Below, piece after piece: positions 57,081 to 64,000 of a stretch of 64,000 bases of DNA (positions are counted from its first letter, which is position 1; every line of letters starts with the position of its first letter). This stretch comes from Aphidius gifuensis (lineage: Eukaryota > Arthropoda > Insecta > Hymenoptera > Braconidae). A program made the position numbers and the translations under genes. The stretch is taken from NCBI RefSeq assembly GCF_014905175.1, contig NC_057791.1, forward strand, positions 9,310,492 to 9,374,491. Reading direction: 5' to 3'. The notes under the pieces were generated by a model, which made no database searches, had not been told where the DNA came from, and worked only from the letters and a program-made list of their open reading frames with translations.

Positions 57081-59513
57081 ATGACTGGAACTATCGTTAT
57101 GCGAACGGCTAATGTGGCTGATTTAGCCCATAGTCTATCAATTATTGACCAGGTAACTAGCCATATAAAAGTATATACCGGGAATAATCAAGAATTCGAT
57201 AGATTTCGAGGAGATTGTGAAGATGCGCGTATTTGTATACCAACAAGTTTAGAACCGGATTTAACAAAAGCTATTATGCGTAATAAAGTCGGTTGGAACG
57301 TCAAATCCCAATTTTTGTGTAGAAATTTTGATAAAATAAATGAACTAATGTCCGCTATTCAAAAATTACACAAAATAACGAAAACAGAAGCTATACTATT
57401 TGAAGAGCTACGTAATATGTGGCAAAAGAAAAATGAATCTGCTCGGAAGTTTATTAAAAGAGTTGACTATAAAATCTCAGAAATAATCGACTCGCATACT
57501 AGGCGAGAAGACGAACATTTTAAACTTCAATGGTTTGTAAACGACGATATCAAGAAAATAACGTTAAAAGAAGGTTTAGCAAGTAGAATATCGGACTTTA
57601 TCGATTGGGAAAAAGACCTCGAACATATTAAGCGAGCAGTATTAATTAGGGAAGACGAACTAATAAGACGCGAAGTAACCCAGAAATTTAACAATGATAA
57701 TACCGGAAATTTCAATAATAACAAGATTGTCACAGAAAAACGGGAAAAATCAAAACTCCTTTCACGAGCTCAATGTCGATACTACCGATATACAGGGCAC
57801 GAAACAAAGAATTGTAATAAAAAAAAAATTAGCGATTTTCGGAAACGAGAACAAAAACATGAGTCTAATGGCCTTTGTCAAAGCAAGTACCCCGAATTAA
57901 AACTAATTAATAAAAAAACGGGTAACAAAGCTCTTGACAAGAGCGAAGAATTAAATACGCTTATGAGAACAAAAAGAGAAATAAGGGCTCATAAATTACC
58001 CAAACATAATAAAGCTTCAAATTATCGTATGTTTCAGGATAAAAAGGAAATCAATATAATAATGTTTGTAAGCACCATCATAACAGCAATGACGCAATCT
58101 TATTGTTGGTCGTTACTGGGTATGCTAATCACAATGTTTATTTGGTTATTGAACCTGACTCTCACAATATCTTGCACCTACAACAAAAAGAAAATGTATT
58201 CAAGAATAAATACACTAAAAAGAAGGTTGCAAATATTGAGAGCTTATTGGGGCTGATACCGAACTCAGGCCCGAGCACCCCATGGTTCCTCCCGTGGCGG
58301 CTTATTGCAGATTATGGCCATTATGATCATCCGAATTTTTATTTTTTTTTTGACTCATTTCGTATAGTTTTGCCAAAATCGAAATAAGGGACTTAGTTTT
58401 TTTTCGTAAATTTTTTTTTTTTTTCCAAGTTTTTTGAAGTAAAAAATCTAGCTAAGGGAAATAATGTAGATATTGATCGTTTGGCTATAATTAAAGCTAA
58501 GTAAAAAATTTAGCTAAGTGAAAAATCTAGCTAGGTTAAAAATTTTGCTAAGTAAAATAATGCAGATATTGATTGTTTGGCTAAAATTACAGCTAAGTAA
58601 AAAATCTAGCTAAGTAAAATAATGTAGATATTGATTGTGTGGCTAAAATTACAGCTAAGTAAAAAATCTAGCTAAGTAAAATAATGTAGATATTGATTGA
58701 TTGGCTAGAATTACAGCTAAGTAAAAAATCTAGCTAAGTAAAAAATTTTGCTGGTAAAATAATGTAGATATCTAAGTTTTGTTTTTTGTAAAATTTAATT
58801 TTTTTTTCTAAGTCCATCATTTTCACTTGGCAAAACTAGACGAAACTAGGCAATAAATAAAAATGACAACGGACGGTCATGCAAGCCAGAATGAACGATA
58901 AGTCACGTTCCGCACCCCTGGAGCGCTTGGGCCTGAGTTCGGACGTTGCCCTTATTGGTCTACTTGGCATCTATATTTCTCCATTTCTTACAGACCAAAG
59001 AAGGACCACAGTGATGTTGTTGATAACTCAGAATCAAACATCACTCCTGCTTCTTTAATTTCATCTAGACCAAAGAAAGGTCAAAATGAAACTGATTTAT
59101 TAAAATCAGACATCTCTCTTACTGATTTTATTTCTTTTAGACCAAAGAAGGGTCACAATGATACTGATCCATTGAAATCAAACAGCAATCCTACTTATTT
59201 AAATTCTTTCAGACCAAAGAAGGATCACAATGATACTGATTCATTAAAATCAAACAGCAATCCTACTTATTTAAATTCTTATAGACCGAATAAGTGTCAC
59301 AATCATGCTGATTATTCAAAATCGGACCTTACTTCTAATTATTCAATTCCGAATAGACCGAAGAATGGCCACGACGATTTGGATGACCCAAAATCAAGCA
59401 TCATTAATAATTACTCAAAATTTTATGTCCCACAAAACAGTCATACAAAATACGACTATTTAAAAATGGACATCACAAATAATTATGCAAATTCGTATAA
59501 GAGTAAGATGTAA
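57081..59513 (+). pseudogene. Gag-like protein frame, split by a 700-bp MITE
   Basis: ATG 57081 opens 391 codons to TGA 58254-58256. Residues ~20-190 form an alpha-helical Gag region (FDRFRGDCEDARICIPTSLE, KFIKRVDYKISEIIDSH). Residues 232-245 hold a zinc knuckle CRYYRYTGHETKNC in which the second Cys of CX2CX4HX4C is Tyr. Basic and low-complexity residues follow. The TGA comes from the MITE inserted at 58,251. Beyond the second target duplicate (58,951-58,958) the same frame stays open to TAA 59511-59513, encoding five to six ~26-residue repeats of the RPKK.HNDTD type. The pre-insertion frame would thus be about 575 codons. Residues ~325-365 are strongly hydrophobic; the neighbouring frame there looks more like soluble protein, so a frame change near 58,060 is possible. 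Confidence 0.7.
58251..58950. mobile_element. 700-bp MITE with 8-bp target duplication CTTATTGG
   Basis: CTTATTGG lies at 58,243-58,250 and 58,951-58,958. The ends GGCTGATACCGAACTCAGGC and GCCTGAGTTCGGACGTTGCC are imperfect inverted repeats sharing CCGAACTCAGGCCC. The interior has tandem AGCTAAGTAAAAAATCTAGC and GTAGATATTGATTGTTTGGC units resembling 19,570-19,900. An 8-bp duplication points to hAT- or P-type mobilisation rather than mariner. Confidence 0.9.
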
Positions 59514-61600
59514 TTTTATAGAAGTATCAACGTGTCGTTTGGCGTAAGGCTTTGCCTCCCCCAAACTCACGCTTACTGTGGGGGGGAAGGTAGGACAAGA
59601 TGGTAGCCAGCCAGGCTTACGACGATAGTCGATCCTAAATTTTTTTCTCTCTCTCACACTAGCCATCCAGTAGATAGGAGGTTATGATATTAATAATCTT
59701 AGTTTAATTTTTCAAGCACTGACCATCCAGCACAAGGGGGCAGTAGTCAATCATAGAAAATTTGGAAAAAATCTTGAGAATCGAATGAGAGTAACATTTC
59801 TAATCATCGTAACGATACATATTAATAATTTGTAATATTTTAAATTGTTATAGAATAGATCCAGTTGGAAATAAATTTAACTATATGATAAATTAAGGAC
59901 GTGTACACGAAGAAATGCAGCTGCAGTTAATAACAATCATAATTTTTTTTTCTTTCTTCTTTTATTATAGGAAAGGGACGTCCCTATAATCGAGCTCAAT
60001 AATTACTAATGGAAATAAAACTATCATTGCATGAATAATCTATGAAATTAATAACTATTTCTTTTTCTCTCTCTCTTTTTCCAAAAAGAAAAAAGGTGGG
60101 CAAACTTACGCTTACTGTGGGGGTGAAAGATGAAGGGATAAAGTGTCTGACGAGACAACGGAATCCTGGTTATCTTTAAAAAGTATTGAAACAAGATGAA
60201 GGGATAAGACGTCTGACGAGACGACGAAATCCTGGCTATTTTGAGAAAATATTAAAAGAGTAGAAAGGAAAAACACGATTGTTGTTACTATTAGAAATAG
60301 TTCCTTTCGGTAAATTTTTTTTGTGGTATCTCGAATAGTTGCTGCCTTCTTAGGAATGCAGTAACAATAAATATGAACGGTAATCAGGTTTGATAAACTC
60401 CCTGATCTTCAAGTTTTTTTTTCTTATCAATAAATAAATAAAAAGTAGGTAAATAATAATGATAATGGCCAAGTAAACAGTTAACCAAATTAAAAGAATC
60501 GTGAAATTATGAAGAAACTAAAAATAAATATTCGGAAACAATCAGACAAATAAGCAAAATATGCAGATAAATTGATAACTGAATTAAAAACAGAGTAAAA
60601 ACCAAATTGAAGGAATAAATAATCATGAATTATTTATCCCTTCAAGTGGGATAATAATACACAATAAAAAGCCTAAGCATGGAAAAATAAGTATCAGATA
60701 ATCGTAATTTTAAAGACAAGAAGTAGTCGTTAAGTAGGATAATAAAATTTGTATATATGTTTAATGATAATCATCAGCGTCAGTCAACAATTCATCAAAC
60801 AACAAGAACGAGGTGACAACGAGATGAAGTCAACAAAATACGTCGAGTGCTGGTACAATCGGTTGCAGACGATGATTTAGTCTATGCACCAGAGGGGAAG
60901 AATTTCCGAGCGAAGCACGACGTCATCCACAACCTGACTTGGTAGGCAAATAATCATGACAAGGTGGACATTCATTGTGTACGCTGTAAAAAGGTGGTGG
61001 CGAAATTTCACTGGGTAAATTTGTGTATTTTATGAAGATATTGATTGGAGATTTAGAATAAACCCAATCGACCCAATCACATTAACTGTCAACTCTGTGG
61101 TGCTAATCATACTGCTAAATATAAAGCAAACCACAAATCAACTCAAAAAAAAAAAAGATATCTACAAAAATGTTGCTACCCAAAAAGTAAAGCCAACATC
61201 GTATCAAAATGCCTATGAATTCAATTTTGCTGAAACAGCGCAGCTTGTAATCGTGAAATAGCCATCCAACAAGTCAAGGTGCAAGAAAAAGTGGAACAAC
61301 TAGTTACCACTCAACTGCCAAAATATTACCAAGAAAAAGCAATCTTAATCAATGTGAAATCGGTACCATGGAATTCGTGACTTCTAATGAGTTAATATAT
61401 AAATGAAAAAGAAAAAAAAAAACAATAATTTCAAGAACGTCAAGAACTTCAAGATCTTCCAGAGCTTCGAGAACTTCTAGATTCAACTATAGATACTAAG
61501 AGAAAATGTAACCTAGAATTAAGGTAAAATACGGATGTAAATAATTACGGAATTGGGCGATAAGCCTTCCGTTTACGTACACTGCGTTCCCTGAACGAAA
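59514..61600 (+). other. 3' internal region of the LTR element, non-coding
   Basis: No pol or env frame. A CTTACTGTGGGGG motif like the terminal G-tract occurs at ~59,571 and ~60,109. A direct repeat of AGATGAAGGGATAA and GTCTGACGAGAC.ACG occurs at ~60,127 and ~60,196. From about 61,060 to 61,385 a broken frame reads INCQLCGANHTAKYKANHKS, a zinc-knuckle-like segment of retroelement nucleocapsid type, with stops and frame changes downstream. Confidence 0.5.
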
Positions 61601-61616
61601 GGTTTTACTGTGGGGG
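61601..61616 (+). promoter_or_regulatory. Polypurine/G-tract before the 3' LTR
   Basis: ACTGTGGGGG directly abuts the 3' LTR. It is short for a polypurine tract, but its position and the conserved counterpart ACTGTGGAGG before the LTR at 37,605 support it as the plus-strand primer site. Confidence 0.55.
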
Positions 61617-62739
61617 TGTAATGTCCTAATATCCGGTAAGCGCCGAACTTTTTTTTATTTTAGATAAATTGTATTTTATAAAATTATATATTCAGGGTCC
61701 AATTGGATACCCCTACCTCCATCTTATGAATTATAAGGGTAACATTTAAGGGAGCAAACGCATCCCCGAGCATCCCCGAATATTCCCGACCTACCCTACG
61801 GTCAGCTTGTGCCATTGACCCAGGATATCGATCAGTTCACTGGGATCTCTGATCCTGTGACTACCAGCTCTAACTGCTTTAACTGCTTTAATAAGTGTTT
61901 TACAAGGTTTTAGAATAATTTTAAGAGTCACCAGCCGAAAACTGTAAGTTACATTTATCCAATATTTCATTGATTTATTTTGCTTTAATATTTTTAATTA
62001 TCTTTGCGTAATATTTGGTTACGCAAATTATTAATTTAAACTAATTAAAATCATACTGGATATAACTGGTAATAAATTCAGACCGCATGGTCTAAGTTGT
62101 CTTGTTCTTTTAAATTAAATTCAAGTGCATACTTTTTGTGTTAAATTATTTAATCAAATAAATATTGAATAAAGTAAATTATAGTTGGCCGATTTAAGCA
62201 AGAATTTGCTTGTTAAAAATACTTAATTATTTTAAATATAACAATCAACGACCTCGTGGTCATGAATTTGGTCTTAACTACGACCTGTAAAGTATAGTAA
62301 AGCGTTTTATGTAATTATTAAATCAAACAAATGTAAAAGTGAACTTCGTTATAATTTTTATTGTAAATTCAGTGTTACACAAGTGCGTCGATTATCTCAA
62401 GGTCCACGCCGGTCCAAATTTAAATATGTCATACTCAACATCAATACTATTGGTAGACTCGTGGTATTTTTATAATAAATTTACCATTTTATTTAACATT
62501 ATATGTTTTGTGTTTGACTCAAGTTCTTATAAATTATTTGTGTTTAATTTGTGTACTATTCTCGCGTATTTTTCAGGTTCCTTTTTACCTCTCCCTACAT
62601 TACGTAATTATTATCCCCTACCTTTCTAATGTTCCTTCACTGGGCAGGATAAACAGGGTTAATTAAAATACATATCTAGTTGGATTATTTTACAGGGCAA
62701 TATTGATTGTCTAATAAGTAATCCGGCTACGATATTTCA
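61617..62739 (+). repeat. 3' LTR (1,123 bp)
   Basis: TGTAATGTCC to GATATTTCA, 5 bp longer than the 5' LTR through AATATC near the start. Immediately followed by the target duplicate GTAC. Confidence 0.95.
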
Positions 62740-63700
62740 GTACCATCCGTATTAATTTTTGTTCGTTCTAAAAAAAAAAATATGTAAGCATTTTTTGCAT
62801 TACTTCACCAGTTTTTGCTAGCAACGAACAAATTATCAATTTTTATCCAGCTAGTATTTTTGCGGAAATAACTGACAAAATAACTAACTTTATACGTAGA
62901 ACCCAATCAGCGCCAAATTGGCAAATTTAAGAAGCTCGAGGTACAGGACATATTTTGTCCATTTCCAATGTACGGAGTTGACTCTTCTTCTTTCTAGTCT
63001 TCTTGGTAGAACCACAAATGTGAATTTTAGAAGTGGGTATTCCTTTGATTAACGAATTATCATTTTTACTTGACCATTTAAATTTATTGATGATAGACTT
63101 AAAACAATGATATCATTAATTTTGAGGACTTCAATCTTTCTTAGATCTTTCGTTGATCTAAAACAATCGACACATGTACCAACCCTTTCGTGCCACAATC
63201 ATAGTGATTGGTCGATAAGTTTCTTGTAAAGGGGATGTGTTATTTTTATTTGGTATTAAAAGATTTATCATAAATTCGTTTGACAAGGAAACATTTGCAT
63301 ATGAACACGATTCACATTTTTCTAAATACTTTTGTTCGTAGCTACAATTGTAGATTGCTAATGAAAAATGAATAACACCATAGAGCTGTGAAGTTGTAGA
63401 GACCGAGCGGAGACTCGATTCGTCAGTGAGCGAGAAAACTTACCGATGAGGGCACTCATTCATGAAGCATAAAGCATCGCAGCAAAAACTCGCGTGTGAA
63501 CACAGAGCTCTAAAATTGAATACACTTGACAACAATAGAAAAATATATAAAATATCGATAATTGATAAAACAATAAAAAAAAAAGATTAATAAGCCAAAA
63601 ATAACAAAATATAAAATACACTTTATTTAACATGGAAATATTTCAAAAACAGTTTTTTTTCGAAAATTAAGGGTTTTCTACAATCAAATAACCAATACTT
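62740..63700. other. Flanking sequence, no gene recognised
   Basis: AT-rich sequence downstream of the LTR element. The interval 63,370-63,520 is GC-richer and bounded by AGAGCT-type palindromes; it does not encode anything I recognise. Confidence 0.35.
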
Positions 63701-63704
63701 GACA

Positions 63705-63880
63705 TCACCAAAAAGTAACTAAATTTAGTAAATTTATCGAGAATCCGTGATTTTAGAACAAGCTTGGTGGTGTCAAGCTTGTTCTGCAGTCACGGAGAGA
63801 CACCACGGATTTGCAGTCAATTCAGTAAATAGTCGTTAAATCAATCATAATTTAGTGAATTTAATTACTTTTTGGTTATT
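63705..63880. mobile_element. Small foldback element with a perfect central hairpin
   Basis: The central stem AGAACAAGCTTG (63,755-63,766) / CAAGCTTGTTCT (63,774-63,785) with a 7-base loop extends to TCCGTGA.T / A.TCACGGA. Outer arms AAAAAGTAACTAAATTTAGT and AGTGAATTTAATTACTTTTT complete the palindrome. The sequence after it (GCCATGTTTATAAGC) resembles that at 48,191. Confidence 0.7.
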
Positions 63881-64000
63881 TTTATAGCCGCCATGTTTAT
63901 AAGCGGAAATTTTAGCTTGTCGTGAGTTCGCACCCTTACTTTGATTATTATTGTCAGGATCTTTAACACCTGTAACATCCATCATAGATGGACATATAGT

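Larger units (their letters stand above)
48755..62739 (+). mobile_element. Complete ~14-kb LTR retrotransposon, gag-only, satellite-filled leader
   Basis: The element spans two near-identical LTRs (48,755-49,872; 61,617-62,739) in TG...CA form. A 4-bp target duplication GTAC lies at 48,751-48,754 and 62,740-62,743. A primer site follows the 5' LTR at once and a G-rich tract precedes the 3' LTR. Between them are a 7.2-kb non-coding leader with four tandem-repeat families, one gag-like frame split by a MITE, and a 2.1-kb 3' region. I find no protease, reverse transcriptase, RNase H or integrase in any frame, so it should depend on enzymes from another element. Large size with LTRs but no pol is the pattern of LARD-type non-autonomous elements. 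Confidence 0.9.

Noticed and set aside
57527..57733. Hydrophobic minus-strand frame
   Set aside because: Antisense shadow of the gag-like frame.
58103..58387. Separate small gene overlapping gag in the neighbouring frame
   Set aside because: It runs through the MITE boundary, so it cannot be an original gene as read; the first part may instead reflect a gag frame change, which is noted there.

Overview
The window looks like a very AT-rich, intron-containing animal genome, most likely an insect and plausibly a hymenopteran. The evidence is the host-type gene remnants (a USP5 deubiquitinase, a type-B carboxylesterase, a J-domain), GT-AG introns, and an insect-style transposable-element load: BEL/Pao, jockey-like LINE, Polinton/Maverick, Tc1/mariner-type MITEs and Gypsy-like LTR elements. 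The species assignment is inference. I see no intact, clearly functional host gene; the window is mainly a stratified mobile-element graveyard with one young insertion. LAYOUT. 1-6.3 kb: a BEL/Pao reverse-transcriptase scrap, then a decayed Polinton (polymerase tail, integrase tail, packaging ATPase, phospholipase-like protein, major capsid). Its capsid gene is split by a TA-flanked MITE that is itself split by a solo LTR. 6.8-9.6 kb: a truncated, frameshifted, intron-bearing USP5 copy. 10.2-14.3 kb: an 84-bp coding-periodic repeat, two scraps of Ulp1-like protease, and on the minus strand an intron-bearing DDE transposase whose frame runs into a Ulp1 protease domain. 15-16.3 kb: two tandem broken carboxylesterase copies. 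17-20.5 kb: an LTR broken by a TIR element and then partly inverted, next to a foldback element. 22-28.9 kb: pieces of one repeat-borne protein gene separated by MITEs, a minisatellite, a LINE fragment and a J-domain fragment. 29.4-29.8 kb: one small gene-like unit with core-promoter-like motifs. 31.1-36.2 kb: two further decayed Polinton fragments. 37-39.3 kb: an older copy of the LTR family that is intact at 48.8 kb, carrying a MITE. 43.8-48.7 kb: a nest of foldback elements with three tandem tRNA-like units. 48,755-62,739: a complete, recent LTR retrotransposon. It has about 1.12-kb near-identical LTRs, a GTAC target duplication and a tRNA-Pro-type primer site. A 7.2-kb leader is filled by four successive tandem-repeat families, and a gag-like frame is split by a 700-bp MITE with an 8-bp duplication. 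No pol is seen. HOW PARTS RELATE. The nested insertions give a relative chronology: Polinton, then MITE, then solo LTR; the gag element, then its MITE. The giant LTR element is probably non-autonomous, needing polymerase functions from elsewhere. The three Polinton loci share gene order and strand arrangement (ATPase divergent from the phospholipase-like gene, which is followed by capsid), so they come from the same lineage. All family identifications come from reading translations; no database search was possible.
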